From Symbiodinium natans (taxonomy: Eukaryota > Sar > Dinophyceae > Suessiales > Symbiodiniaceae), in the NCBI GenBank assembly GCA_905221605.1, contig CAJNDS010000250.1, forward strand, positions 62,001 through 126,000: a DNA stretch of 64,000 bases. The letters are read 5' to 3'. The position numbers were made by a program, and so were the translations under genes. The notes beneath the pieces are model-generated. The model was not told the origin of the DNA, did no database searches, and saw nothing but the letters and a program-made list of their open reading frames with translations. Numbering within the stretch: the stretch's first letter is position 1; every line of letters begins with the position of its first letter. Shown piece after piece: positions 11,947-23,877 of the stretch.

Positions 11947-12702
11947 ACACCACAGGGGGGCGCGCAGGGGTAGCACAGGGCGAACATGGGCATTAGCAGA
12001 AACATTGGGGGCATGGCGAGGCAGGGAAAGTGGTGGAAACCGACGGCTGCCTGGAAGTCATCATCACTCGTGAGGTTCATCATCATACGAAGAGACGGCG
12101 CCCTGGGCCGCATGTAGCCTCCACGACTTTGCTGAGTTGCTTTAGGGCGCTGGGTTGCTTTGGACCTAGCTCAATTAGAGGACTCAAGGGTGTAACTGGC
12201 CTTCGAGTGGTTCACTGAAAGTCTTCTTGAAGGATATGGGCGGGGGCTGCTCCACAACAACCATGCTTTGCCCAGGATGCTACAGCTTGCCGGCATGCGA
12301 CCTACCCACCCAACGAGGACGCAAGTTACTCCAAGTTCCCATGCCAACCACGGCAAGTCATTTAAACACCACGACGTCTCAACATAGCCTGGGTGACTTT
12401 GATTCCAGACCAAGCTAAGACTCGTACTCGCGGCCACTGAAACATGTTATTTGCCAATCCTTCTTCTCTCATGATATATGAAGATATCTGCAGCGCCCAA
12501 TGGTGAATCCTTTAAGCTGCCATAGCCACACCCGGTGCCTTGCACTCCCAGGCACATGAACCAGCCCTTAGCAAAAGAACCCGCAGTCTATGGACGACCC
12601 CTCTCACTGTACACATGGCTGTGAATGTCTCTCTGGGCTTTGCAGGACAGGGCAGCTGGTGCACATCCGCGCTTGACAGATAAACAGGGAAAGGAACAAA
12701 GA

Positions 12703-12865
12703 TAGATACAGAGAGACAGAGACAGAGACAGAGACAGAGACAGAGACAGAGGGCGAGAGGGCGAGAGGGAGAGACGGAGAGACGGAGTGACGGAGAGACG
12801 GAGAGACAAAGAGAAACAGAGAGATACACAGAGAGAAGCAGAGCGAGACAGAGCGAAGCAGAACA
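12703..12865. repeat. GAGACA/GAGACGGA microsatellite
   Basis: Purine-rich tandem GAGACA units shift to GAGAGACGGA and then GAGACAGAGCGA-like units. Translated, it gives only Ser/Leu low-complexity frames, so no gene is called. Confidence 0.9.
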
Positions 12866-13048
12866 CTTATGCACGAATGCCACTCATGAGCTTCTTTCCA
12901 CTAGCTCCTGGTGGCTGTCCGGTATCTTAATCACGACTCTGAGCCGCATGTCTCGATGAAGTGTCATGTGATCACTTTCCCCGATCACTGCAGCAAGATT
13001 CGTGCACTGTTCCCTCGTGTCCCTGCGTGCATGAATGCACTTCCCAAC

Positions 13049-13282
13049 AGACAGAGACAGAGAGAAACAGAGAGAAACAGAGAGAAACAGAGAGAAACAG
13101 AGAGAAACAGAGAGAAACTGAGAGAAACTAAGAGAAACTGAGAGAAACTGAGAGAAACGGAGAGAAACGGAGAGAAACGGAGAGAAACAGAGAGAAACAG
13201 AGAGAAACTGAGAGAAACTGAGAGAAACAGAGAGAAACAGAGAGAAACAGAGAGAGACTGAGAGAAACAGAGAGAAACAAAA
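13049..13282. repeat. GAGAAACAGA tandem array
   Basis: About 23 copies of a 10-bp GAGAAACAGA unit with CTGA, CGGA and CTAA variants grouped in blocks. Related in composition to the array 200 bp upstream. Confidence 0.9.
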
Positions 13283-16200
13283 TAGACGGAAAGAGAAATC
13301 AGTGGAAGCAGCCTCGGCTCTATCCAATAGGAATGAATGTGCATGGCGCCGTGTTGCTATTTGAGGCACTCGCCTAGATCTATTATCTCACGGAGGGAGG
13401 CGCGGGGGTGGGGGGGGAGGGACGGGCGCGCAGCGCCAGTGCAACTTCCCATGTAGCTCACGTACCAGGGCCAAGCGTCATAGTCGCCCGTTGCGGTCAC
13501 CCACCACCTGGGACGGGGTTCAACTTTACAAAGCGGCAGGCTTTCCACTTGTCTAGTGGGCCTTGTTTCGCGGTCTCAGGGCATGCTGGCAAGGCTCCAG
13601 GTGAGGATCGAAACGACAGCCCACGACAAAGCTTTCTCAATGTGTGCCACGCCAAGCGATGACAGAAGCCAACAATTCTCAAAACATCCATTCACCAAAC
13701 AGGAAGTGTGGCAGAGCAAACACCCAACGAATCAAGACCAGCCGTTCTTGTTGGACCTTTGCCAAACGACCTCCTTCCGAGAATCATCCCTAATGTCGCG
13801 AGCATTCGCGAGCCCCGCAACGCACAACCCCATCTGCTGCATTTCCGTCGGGATGAAAACACCGTGCAAGTAGTTGGCGAACTCTGCGAACTCTGACTTT
13901 CTGCAAATGCCTCGTAAAAGTTCCTAAAGCAAAGGCAGGTATCGGAAACCGAGGCCCTGACGGGATGGGACCGGGTCCACTCTCCTGGCTCACAGAAAGG
14001 CGGGGAGGTCGGGAAGGCGGAGGCTGCAGGTTGTAGTCGGCTTTGCGCAGGCATCCGAACACACCTCCTTTGCGTAGCTCTTAATGCCAATGGACTGATG
14101 CGCGCTCACGTTGGATCTCTTTCCTGCATCTAATGTCCTTCTTGGCTACCATTGTATCGCTGTTGACATGGGTCATTTGTCAGAGTTTCTGCCCTGACCT
14201 ATCTCACACAGTTTGGAGTCTGTCTCCAACATGCAACTTGTTTTGTCGCTTATAGGTGTCGGAAGGCCATCAAAGCCGAGCAAGATGATGCAGCAAAAGC
14301 CTGCTCCCTAAACCATGCAAGGAAAGCTACATGGCTTGACCTTATTGCATGCGCTTGGCATGCAGCCAAGCACAGACTCCCGAAACTTCCCTGGACACCC
14401 AAAGCCCCAACGTAACCTAGACCTACCCAAGCAAATGCCCCTAACAACCCCGACTGGGCAATGACATTCTAAAGATGCCGTGGAAAGCCTCCGAGTACAT
14501 CAGAAACTGGATGATGGCACAACCTCCAAACCTTGGCTCTCTGGTTGAAGGGACATGCTTCTTGAGGAAGGTGACTTGGGCAGTGTCAGATCAGACCCTC
14601 AGCCGTGTCAAGAGCACGCAACTCCGCCAAAGCCAAAGCACTGACCCTCAACCACCATTAAGCCAGGATGCAGCAACGAAAAAAGGCCGAAGATGACTAC
14701 GAATGCGTGGGAACCTCCCGTTCGCAAACGTCATCAGCGAAGATGCAAAGACGTCCTGAAAAGCTGCCTTTGCCCAAATCCCAGACGATCCCCCTAAAAA
14801 CTGAAATACCAAGTTCGCCAACTGCCAGATCGCCTTGCGGGTGGTACTTTGTGTCCGTGGACACGAAGTTGGCCACATACGCAAAGTATCCGAACCTCAG
14901 ATGAAGCTTTCCAAAGCTTTAGATTCTGGGCTAGGCAGGGCTGGAGGTGTGGCTTTGAGAGGGTTTGGCGTGTCTGATGTGAGGTGCTGAGATGCTGAGG
15001 CCAGCTGAGCCCAAGGAACACGACAAGCTGCACGAAGGAGAAGGTGTGCAGGGTCGCATTTTCCATCGGCGAGACTACGAATATGAGGATGCAAGCCATC
15101 CTTGCTGGAATCAGGGAGCTGTGATGCAGTGTCAAGGTGAGGATGGTTACGGCCGGTTAGGGCCGGTTAGGGGTGGGGTTCTTTTTGAGTGTTGTTTGTG
15201 GTTCGTGCGTGGGCCCACCGACCCAATCAGTCGGTCGGTCCGTCTGTACGTAGCACCGCAGACCCAGTCAGTCTTTCACTCGGTCAGCCCGCGAATCCTT
15301 TTGTAGTCAGCCCGGGCCCCCCAACCCCCCCGCTTTTTTCAAGCCGGGCTCCCCCCCCCCAGCTTTGTGTTCAAACCCCATCATGCAAGCATCGTGTTTG
15401 CAAACGGGGCACCCCCCCCGGGCGAGTTTGCTTCACAACCTATGAAGCTTCAAATTGGCTTGCAAGGCTAGAGTTCGCTTAAGATAGGATTATGGAGATT
15501 CTATGTATCCTTGAAGGGCATCGCTTTAGTCTTTGGTGGATTTTCATGGATTTTCCCTATCTTCGTTTTGGGCACTTTCCTGATCTCAATGGAGCACCAG
15601 AAGTGAAACGCCGAGTGCTTCCTTTGCATGGTCGCCCCTCGGCCACGCTGTTCACAGGCGGCCTCTTTATTCGAGGCCTTCAGGCGATTTGCACGCTACA
15701 GCCGAGTGCTTCCTTTGCATGGTGGCCCTTCGGCCAGGCTGTCCGGTGCCGAACCCCCCGCCCTCCCCCCTCCAAACTCCCAAACTCCGAAGTCAACTGT
15801 AATCGTACCAGTGGGATCTGGTGGGAGGGGGAGCGTATGTTTTAAAGGAGATACTCTTCTTCAGAATGGCTTATAAGTGGCTTAACTGATAGAAAGACAA
15901 GGAGGAATCACAAAAACCTAGAAAACCAAGGAGTTTTCGTTCACTTATGCGCCGTTACTGATTATGATGATAAATTCTAGAATTTTTCTTAACGGGTTCT
16001 AGATGATTAAAGGACCCCGTTGATCATAAACAGTGGCCACAAAAGACTCATACTTGTTAGGCATTAAATATGGTCTGACAACGGAGACAGCCACGACTTT
16101 CAACAACAATAATTAGATTCAATAGACGCCTCCGGGCCACATGAAATCCCATCTGTTTGGTTCGCAAACCCAAACCATCACAAGGATCCTGTTAAGAGAA

Positions 16201-17436
16201 TTGAAGCTCTTTGAGAGACCCTCAGAATGCAGTCCAGCTGCCAGCTGAGGGTGCTGAAGAAGTTGGCGAACTTAGGTTGGAACAAACTTGCGACGAAGCA
16301 GAGTTGGCATTCTGAAGAAGTTAGGATGCCAGACTTCGCTATGTAGTTCGGCTTTGCATTGCCATGTTGCAACCGTCAGACACGTTAAGCTCCTGACCAG
16401 CACTATACGGTCCTGCAACCAACGAGCAGCAAGTGCAAAGCAATGAAACGCCATGCGGTGCACATCGCTCCTGACTCGCATTGCTTGATGGGTCGATTGC
16501 CGCACGGGCATAGGACAGCTGCATGAAACCTTGAATGGTAGATGCAGCCAGCACAGTCGCGGACCTCTAGAAATCAGTCGAGATAGAATCATCCAAGTGG
16601 CGCGACTCATAGAAAACAATCCCCTGAGCTGCCAGGAGAACACGGAGACAGCAAACTCGGACTCAGCACAGCCACGAACCAAAGCGCACCAGCGCCCGGA
16701 AATCTGTGGGAAGTCTCAGAGCGCACACGAAGTGTATACCGCAGACAAGGTGTAGACTACAAAGTGCAGCACCTTGAACCGTTCAGGCAGGATGCTACAA
16801 AGATCGGGGCAGCGACGTACTTCGCCGGTGCTACATCCCATCCGACACAGAGGTTGTTGTATCCCACACGCCTCCACTGTCGAGGAAGGGTTCATAGGAC
16901 AATCTCAAATGTTATGCTGCACCACAGCTAAGGCTCCTGGACCTGAATGCCAGGACCCTAGAAGCCAACGCTTTAGGAATGAGACTGGAGTTTGCCTTTT
17001 CAGCTCGTTGTCTCGGATGATCTCCGGTGCCTGGGCCGAGTCATGGGGGCTTCCAGCTACAACAGTCAGAAGCTGTAGTGCCAGGGCTCGAGAGTCCTTG
17101 ACCTTGAAGTTACCGACGAGAACTACAAAGCCACGCGGGCAAGTCCCTCCGCCCAACAACCCCGGAGTCGCAGGCTTCTCGCATCAGGTGCGGCCAAGCA
17201 ACGTAGATGTACCTGACCACCGGGACCAATGCGTCTCAACATGAACACCTATCAGGCGACTATCCTCAACCCAAAACCAGGCGCACCGCCTGCGATGTTA
17301 TCATTTCACGAGGTCCTGTTCATCCTCTACCCTTCTCCGCCCGGATACCACCATCCTTCTCACAGCCTTGGCCGTGGTGGGGGATCCCCAAATTGTAAGC
17401 CCAGTCACGTCAAGACCCAGCTGATGACCATTGCAA
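13283..17436. other. Long stretch without a supported gene
   Basis: Frames here are short or low-complexity. A minus frame at 16905-17159 (CPRGFVVLVGNFKVKD and LALQLLTVVAGSPH) is the most protein-like but has no identifiable splice partner or family. C-rich runs at 15309-15420 and a direct repeat at 15610-15741 are the other notable items. Confidence 0.45.
15610..15741. repeat. Two-copy direct repeat, 41 bp, spaced 91 bp
   Basis: The words at 15610-15650 and 15701-15741 both begin GCCGAGTGCTTCCTTTGCAT and match at 38 of 41 positions. This suggests a local duplication. No gene is attached. Confidence 0.85.
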
Positions 17437-17456
17437 TCACCAGCCTCGGCTGGTGA
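17437..17456. other. Perfect 9-bp inverted repeat with 2-nt centre
   Basis: TCACCAGCC and GGCTGGTGA flank TC, giving a near-palindrome of 20 nt. It lies 13 bp upstream of the spliced-leader-like word. Confidence 0.7.
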
Positions 17457-17469
17457 GGGACTTCGATCT

Positions 17470-17490
17470 TCCGTAGCCTAATTGCCCAAG
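17470..17490 (+). other. Spliced-leader-like word, possible relict DinoSL
   Basis: The stretch begins TCCGTAGCC, identical to the first nine bases of the dinoflagellate spliced leader as known from the literature, and ends CCCAAG where the leader ends CTCAAG. The centre differs: about 17 of 22 positions match with one gap. Relict leaders mark genes reinserted from trans-spliced mRNA. No convincing plus-strand gene follows, so chance similarity is a real alternative. Confidence 0.25.
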
Positions 17491-17601
17491 GGCCCTATGT
17501 CTGGAGAGCCATGCCTAGGGCTATGTTCTGGGGTTGGTATGCCGGTCTCTCAAAACCAGAAAATGGTGAGCTTGAGAGATGGGCAGCATTTGGAGGGCGG
17601 C

Positions 17602-18072
17602 CTACGCCTCATCCCGGCCATACCGATGTTTCCGGTGGCTTTGGGGTATGTTGAGGTCTTCTGCAGTTTCAAAGAGCAACAACACAACAACCAACCGAAC
17701 CCCTTTCACCCTTTTAGCTTGGCCAGGGCGCAGCTCCCCACCAGCTGCCGCATAGTCCTGGAGTCTAGGCTCAAGAAGCGCGAGACGCTCTCCGTCGAAG
17801 CACTCAAGCGACAGCGCCGTGGCTCCTCTGGGTTGAGGACCAACGCCTTGCCGGGTGCAAGGGTGGCCCGGTTCCGTATGATGTTGATGAACCTTGGGGT
17901 CCAAGGAGCTTGCGCCACAAAAACAACAGGGCACTCTCAACCTTTTTGGGATCCGCTCTGCATTTGCTCGTCTGGCTATGTCTGGCTGTAACCCTATTGC
18001 CCTCCCAGTTGTCATCATCCAGCAACACAGATGCTGCAGCATTTCGGCAGGATCTAGGGGTTGCAGGGACAT
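17602..18072 (-). CDS. Candidate ORF, 156 residues, unknown
   Basis: An ATG at 18072 opens a 156-codon frame. The N-terminus reads MSLQPLDPAEMLQHLCCW. The middle carries a Cys/His cluster (VPCCFCG and VHQHHTEPGHPC). The C-terminal part has ECFDGERLALLEPRLQDY and VRLVVVLLLFETAEDLN. Length and composition favour real coding, and the frame contains no stop over 470 bp. It may be one exon of a gene together with the minus-strand frame at 18444-18788. The Cys/His cluster does not fit a zinc-finger pattern that can be named. Confidence 0.35.
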   Translation of the reverse strand: MSLQPLDPAEMLQHLCCWMMTTGRAIGLQPDIARRANAERIPKRLRVPCCFCGASSLDPKVHQHHTEPGHPCTRQGVGPQPRGATALSLECFDGERLALLEPRLQDYAAAGGELRPGQAKRVKGVRLVVVLLLFETAEDLNIPQSHRKHRYGRDEA

Positions 18073-18443
18073 GACAATTTGTCATGATGCACCAACTATT
18101 GCATCCAAATTGTCCAAATTGTCCTCACCTCAAGTGCCATCACGAAGTCAGCTTCTAAGGGACACTGGGGACGGGGCTTCATCTGGCCAAGCCCAAACTC
18201 CACCTCGCCGCCTGCACGGTGCTAAACTGGACTCAAACAGAAATACAACAAGCAGAGCGGCAGCGAGGCGGCACCAGCCACACCGCCAGCAGCAGCACTA
18301 CACAACCCTGAATCCTAAACCATGTCCGAGCCTTGGGCGCCGGCCCTTTCGGGTTGCGCTGGGCTCGAGCCAGTAAGGCGGTGGGGTTTGGGAGTTCGGT
18401 TTGGGCGGTTTGGGGCTTTCATGGGCCTGCAATCTTTAGGGCT

Positions 18444-18788
18444 TTAGGGGTCTGGAGAACCGTACCTCCAACCATCAAAGCAACGTCCCTCTGGCGCGCA
18501 GTTGCGGGGAGAAGGCACCCCTGGGAGTCGCTGGAGGCGCTCCATAAGTCGCCGCTTCTTCTCGTTGAGGAGGTAATACCTCTTCAGGATCTGCGAAGAA
18601 AACTCTGAAAAAAAGCGGAGGATTCCCCAGAGTTCCACCCTGTCCTCAGCTCTTTGAAGCTGACTTCGACTTCTGTGCTGGCAATCTAACTGCTCGTATT
18701 CTGTCAGGGCGTCTACAGCTTCACCGCAGGCCTCCCAACTCCTTGGACATAATCGGTGCCTGTTTAAGCTTTCTACGGCCTCAATGTC
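18444..18788 (-). CDS. Candidate coiled-coil-like exon, unknown
   Basis: An uninterrupted frame of 114 codons between stops. It contains ALTEYEQLDCQHRSRSQLQR followed by ELWGILRFFSEFSSQILK and YYLLNEKKRRLMERLQRL. The spacing of Leu, Phe and charged residues suggests long amphipathic helices. No start codon sits in the frame upstream of the helical region, so this is more likely an internal exon. The CAATGTCTCA word is duplicated at its upstream edge (18782-18802). The family is not recognised. Confidence 0.4.
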   Translation of the reverse strand, partial: DIEAVESLNRHRLCPRSWEACGEAVDALTEYEQLDCQHRSRSQLQRAEDRVELWGILRFFSEFSSQILKRYYLLNEKKRRLMERLQRLPGVPSPRNCAPEGRCFDGWRYGSPDP

Positions 18789-20684
18789 TCACTCAATGTC
18801 TCAGCGCACGGAAGTGCTCTCGAAGCAAGAATCTGCACTGAGTTTGCGGGTGCTCCTTGCGATGTTCCCCCTTAGACTAACCGTCCTGAATCGGGATCAC
18901 AGTACCCCTATGATAATCCCTACTAAGGACTGCTAATTCAAAGGGGAACAAACATCCCCAAGCTGCTTCTTCCGAGCTTCTCGGGTCCCGGATGCACTGA
19001 GGACTTGGGAGGGGAGCCCAAGGCCGCCGCGTGGTGGTCACATGGTTGTGCTTGTTCAACTGCAGGCACCGGACCTGATTGGCCGGCAGTGGAGAAAAGA
19101 GGCCATTCAGGGAAAAAACAAACAAAAACGGGTGGGCATAACAGCATATAAAGTACCAGCTGTCTGATCCCTTCCCCTAGAACGAAAAGCGCGCTAGTGT
19201 ACCCACGCGAACAAGAAATGTTGGGGTTCGGGACTGCTTCGGTGCTCATAAGGCCTCCGGCTCCAAACTCGAGATTCTGAAGCTCATAAGCCTCACAACC
19301 TTTCCCAACCTCCAGATATTCGGGTCTGATGATCCCCTAATGGGATGTAATGGTGGCAGCCATCGCCTAACTATCATCTCTCTGCGGGAATTCTGAACAA
19401 TGCGGCTCCTTGCCCCTGTGTACGAAGATGATTGCTTAAGCACAGAGCAGGTCTCCTACACAGGATCCGAATGCTGGAGCCTGCCTTCCGTACACCCGTC
19501 ATTCAGAAGGCATTGCCCCGTGGATGCAAAAACTCTCGGCCGCGAACAGCGTACTCTCGTGGGAAGCCGAAAGCATCCAGGTCAGTCAGGACATCCTGAA
19601 AACAAACCAGCACAACACACGGATTCTGCAAACTGTTGCGCTAGGTGTCCTGCACTTGGCATGCAGGACTCCGCTGATCCAAAACATCACACAAAGTTTC
19701 GGAAAACAAAGGGCGCTACTTCTCTCATTGCAGGAAGCACATGTTGTACGTGCTTTTCCTCCGCGTGCACGGTGCAAACAGCCAGTCGTCGTCCGCTCAC
19801 ACTTGCTACGCTCTGACGGGTGACACTACGGATGTGCCAGTAAGCTCTCCATCCAGGACCTGGCTTCGTTAGGAGCTATCGTTCGCGATCTGTTCCTGTA
19901 CAATATTCCGATCTTCTCCTGCCGGCTGCCTGCGCAGCACACAGCCCACGCAGGAGCTACGAGCTATGCAGACCGGTCTAGCGCTTCTGGCCTCAAAGAG
20001 CCTCCGGACCTCCGGAAGTCAGGATGACAGATCACCTCTTCAAGGAAGCGTCCGTCAGTCCATCTCTTCCATCTGCATCGGCAAGGCTTCATCCGAGGGC
20101 ATGCCTTAGCGACCACAAGGACAACACAATTCAAACGATGTCAGCGCTGCAACAGAAAGGGCCTTCCATGGCCCTGCACTCCCCTTTGACCCTTTGACAT
20201 CCTTTGACCCCCTGGAGCCCTTTGAGACCGTGCTCGCCGCCTTCTCCCTCACCACCATCCCCAGCAGCTCTCTGCGCCTCGTCGGCCTGCAGGGTCTGGG
20301 CAGAGGGTCCACTGGGCCGCGTCATTCTGGAAATTGTGTTTGGAGCGCTTTTGTCACACAGATCACAGGTTTCTGCCGTTTCGGTCTGGTCAGCATGGAA
20401 AGGTCGGTGGATGCACCGTTGCGGTCCGATCGACTGATACTTCTTTGCATGCGTCGCTTCAGTTTACTACTGCAGCGAGTTCTCAAATCACCTCTTTTGG
20501 AATGCATTGGTCGCACACTGTAGCATAGCACACTGTGGAGGGCTAAGTATGCGCAGCATGGCTTAGCTTTCTTATCTTGACATCTAACATGACACAGCTC
20601 AGCAGGGCAGAGATATCGTCTGGGGCGATCCCTATCGTAGGTGGAACTCGTCGCTCAGCAGTAGACAGCTCCTGAATAACATGC
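18789..20684. other. Stretch without a supported gene
   Basis: Frames up to 138 codons occur on both strands with no recognisable motif. Minus frames at 20106-20325 are Gly/Lys-rich and reflect a CTTTGAC-type repeat near 20185-20225 rather than a clear exon. Confidence 0.45.
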
Positions 20685-20761
20685 CTCGAGTTCCTTCAGC
20701 TCCTCCCGCAATGGAGATGCGAAGTCCTGGCCGTCAAGGAGTCTTCCACAAATACGACAAG
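20685..20761 (-). CDS. Candidate exon with a CxxC motif
   Basis: Bounded by an AAG acceptor and a GC donor (GCATGT), this 77-nt segment encodes CRICGRLLDGQDFAS followed by PLREELKELE. A CxxC pair next to a charged helix is protein-like, and could be half of a zinc-binding site whose other half is on another exon. Neighbouring exons were not found with confidence. Confidence 0.35.
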
Positions 20762-22638
20762 CTTCGTCCGCTTTTTTGGGATGGAAGGGTCCTCCAGCTC
20801 GCTGCCCTCCCGGCCAGAACGCCTGGAAGCAAGTTCGGCCAAGCCTGTCGAGCCTCAAAGCTTGGCAGTCTTGCTTCTGGGTCTCCGGCAACCAGCTCAA
20901 GCGCACGGACCGCTGGGCAGCCTTCACGCATTGACCGCGGGCCACACATGTGAGACTGCGGCGAAAGGAGTCGGAATGACCAGGCACGATCAGGCACGAC
21001 CAGGCAAAAAAAAAAAGAGCAGACAAAGCAGTCCCCTGGGCAAGCCTCGCCGTGTTTGCGGCTACGCTCGGCTGCCTTCGTGTATTTCCTGCGTGGCACG
21101 TGCCGACTTCACATGCTGCTGAAGCCTCGGCCTCAAAGACAGAAGTTCTTGGACTGGCTCTTGGTTCGTGCAAGGAAGTCTGAGAGGATTCTGACTGACA
21201 CCACATCCCATATCCACGGATCCGACATAGACAACGGTCTTTGGGTGAAAGCACAATCAGAGTTCTAAGCACGCCAGGAGTGCTGCGATCGTTTCATGGC
21301 CTCTCAGGGCGTGCAGATTCAGAGAGGCTTCTTTGAGGCTTCTAGCGGAGCCCCTATGCATTGGACCATGCCTCTCCTAAGCTGGCAGTGTCAACAGTGC
21401 TACCCCCGGAGCACGGACGAAACATTCCAAAGGAGTGCTGGGATGTGCTGGGACTCATCCCAAATCCTTGTGCATCCTCCAGCACGAGACTGCCACCTCG
21501 CACTTACGCCCTACTTTTCTCTTCCAAAGCCTCCCGAAAACCCAACCTGAGTCGAGTTTGAAGCTCAGCCCTCCTAGCGCCCAACCTTGAGCACCACAGA
21601 CAAGCTCCTTTTTTGAAAATACGTTTTTCAGCTCCCTCTTGAAACCTACAAAACTCTGCGTGAACTCTGCGTCCCTACCTTGGCACGGAAGGCGTCGAGG
21701 TCCGTGGCCGGTGCTCCTCCTACTCAAGAGCTTTCGTATCGTGCAGTTTGTGTCTTCAAAAGACTTCAAAAAACGAAGGGGTTTAAAGGGCTTACAAGGC
21801 AGGACTCAAGGCCTTGCTGGGTCTGCTTCTAGTGGTTTGGTGTTTTGTGCTTCCATAGCTTCAAGTTTCAAAGATGAAACCACCGCACAAGCAGAAGGGC
21901 ACTAGCAGCAGAGCTCACAGCACTGGTAGCAGCAGGTTCAGAAGACCTGCCAAAGAAAAGGCCAGCTTGCATGCAAGTCACCACCTGCAATGCAACTTGA
22001 CGTAGCGCCGCCTGCACGGACGAGAACATGCGTATTCTAAAAATTTATGACTTACAACTTGGGATTGTCCGCGAGTGGGCAGTCGATCATGCCTCTGCCT
22101 CAGAGGGTGGGTTGGTTTGCCATTTGCGCTGTAGACTTGTCCCTTGTGTTTTGTGTTTTGAAATGTGTGTGCTTCGGTTCAAGGTCAACGCTTTCTTCAA
22201 AGGATGCTTCGGTCTTTTGATGGAACTTATCGGTGCTGTTTAGTGCTTATCTTTTTACAACTGCGGGCCTGGTCAAACCCGACTTGAAAATCCTAAGCCC
22301 TTAGTGGCCCTTGCCTGCCTTCCTCGGCCTCCAGACGAACTTGGCGGGCTCGCGCCGCCTTCCCAGCGGTCTGGGAAGTTGCACATTGTGAACTTGGCCC
22401 ACAAGGGTGGTCTTTTCCTCTTAGCGTCGGAAAAAACACCTCTCGGAAAGGAGTGTTTAAGCTGGACCGACGCCGAAACCGTCAAGAAAAAAGGGCAAAA
22501 CCCTCTGCGATGAAGTCCGGGGGCCTGGGCTGCCTCGGCCGAGATGTCCGTCATGTTGGAGACTGCCTCGAGATCCTCATGGTCTCTGAAATTGGACTTG
22601 GTCAAGGGTCTTTTCGGTGTTTGGGAGAGTGCAACACC
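20762..22638. other. Stretch with only weak minus-strand coding hints
   Basis: Minus frames near 22340 (LGRRREPAKFVWRPRK) and 22540 (EDLEAVSNMTDISAEA) are protein-like over 20-30 residues but cannot be linked into a gene. An 11-base A run at 21007 and otherwise ordinary sequence fill the rest. Confidence 0.4.
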
Positions 22639-22926
22639 CTAAAGGCCTGCCTTTTCGGCGTTCGGTTTTCTAGCTGATTTGCCCATTGTGTTTTTGAAGG
22701 GAAGATCTTGATCTGGAAGTCGGCGCTCTAGGACTGAAGGGGGGCATTCAAGAAAGCCGGATCGTGATGTAGGCTTCACGAGGGCGACGTAGCGCGAAGC
22801 AGCGCCGCAAAGGGCGAAAGAGGCGTGTCCCAGTGCGCACGTGATGCTTTCGAGCCTGCAACCTCTCGAACTAGTTGAGCAGAAAAGCATTTCATGCATT
22901 GATAGCATGCTGTTCAAATATTGCAT
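22639..22926 (-). CDS. Hypothetical ORF, 95 residues
   Basis: An ATG at 22926 opens a 95-codon frame. It reads MLSMHEMLFCSTSSRG near the start, ALGHASFALCGAASRYVA in the middle and a Lys-rich end (KNTMGKSARKPNAEKAG). It lies in the same orientation as the two loci immediately upstream and could be a separate small gene or an exon. The family is not recognised. Confidence 0.35.
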   Translation of the reverse strand: MQYLNSMLSMHEMLFCSTSSRGCRLESITCALGHASFALCGAASRYVALVKPTSRSGFLECPPSVLERRLPDQDLPFKNTMGKSARKPNAEKAGL

Positions 22927-23087
22927 GGGCTTGGCCGACTGATCGACCGCCTGGCCAGACTACTACCTGGCCACGCGAAACAATACTCAAGACGGCAGGT
23001 GCTGCGTGAGTCGGATCGGACCTAGACTTTCAAGGCTACTTTGGCAGCCCACACACTGTAAACTGAGCTGCAGCCTCTACTCATCAC

Positions 23088-23591
23088 CTACCTCGTGTTT
23101 TCCGCCATCGTAACAATAATCAGGCATGACCAGTGCGTGCGATCCTTTCGAAGCAAATGCACTCCAGGATCGCTTTCCTGTTGTTTGGGGCTTGCGACTA
23201 CAGTGTTTCCGGTTGGTGGCCATTTCCCGCATTGTTCTGGCCCGGTCCAGCTCATGCCAGCACTAAGTGGGGAATGAAATCCTTCTCGAGACTCGATGGA
23301 GCTTGATTCGAAACAGTGCTTAACTACTTCGATACAGAGTCCTGGAGCACTGAAGAAACTAGGGTCAGGAGGATTGTTGGAGCAGATGCTGCTGGAGGTG
23401 GAAAGCGTGCATGTTGCACATCCACCGGCCCAATGCCGCTCAGATTGCCGGATAAGCTGCTCTGGGAGTTCATTGTGCAAGAGAAGCTTGGTGGGCAACT
23501 TGATGTGCAAACCCAACCGACCCAGTTCGAAGACCAGGCCTGCAAATGCCCGGTTTCCAGAATAGAACTTCACCACCACGACTTTTTGCAT
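23088..23591 (-). CDS. Hypothetical ORF, 167 residues
   Basis: An ATG at 23591 opens a 167-codon frame without introns. The N-terminal 60 residues look well structured: VVVVKFYSGNRAFAGLVFEL, then LGLHIKLPTKLLLHNELPEQ, then LIRQSERHW. The rest is Ser/Pro-rich and less ordered. It begins about 290 bp downstream of the TPR gene stop, on the same strand, consistent with the head-to-tail gene order common in dinoflagellates. The family is not recognised. Part of the C-terminal half might be intron read-through. Confidence 0.45.
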   Translation of the reverse strand: MQKVVVVKFYSGNRAFAGLVFELGRLGLHIKLPTKLLLHNELPEQLIRQSERHWAGGCATCTLSTSSSICSNNPPDPSFFSAPGLCIEVVKHCFESSSIESREGFHSPLSAGMSWTGPEQCGKWPPTGNTVVASPKQQESDPGVHLLRKDRTHWSCLIIVTMAENTR

Positions 23592-23877
23592 TCATGGGTC
23601 AGCCAGGGGAGGTGCACGCGATGACGTCTCAACCTGACAAACATAGATAGGTTCGTGGTGGTCGGCCTCACATACAACCCCAAGCAGTAAGCACCAAATC
23701 TTCTCCCTTGTTTTCCGATTTCCCGCGAGGCCTCAGCCACCGGCTCTGGCTTGTGCTCTGCGAAGCCCGAGAGCCCGGCCTTGGCAGAAAGCCCCCTTCC
23801 TTGAGGGGTTTCGAAAGACGTGAGGACGTCAAAAGGCTTCCGGGGCCGGGAGTCCGTGTACTGTTGCACTGCTGTCC

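Noticed and set aside
12588-13369. Ser/Leu/Val-rich frames resembling membrane proteins
   Set aside because: They are produced by GAGACA and GAGAAACAGA arrays.
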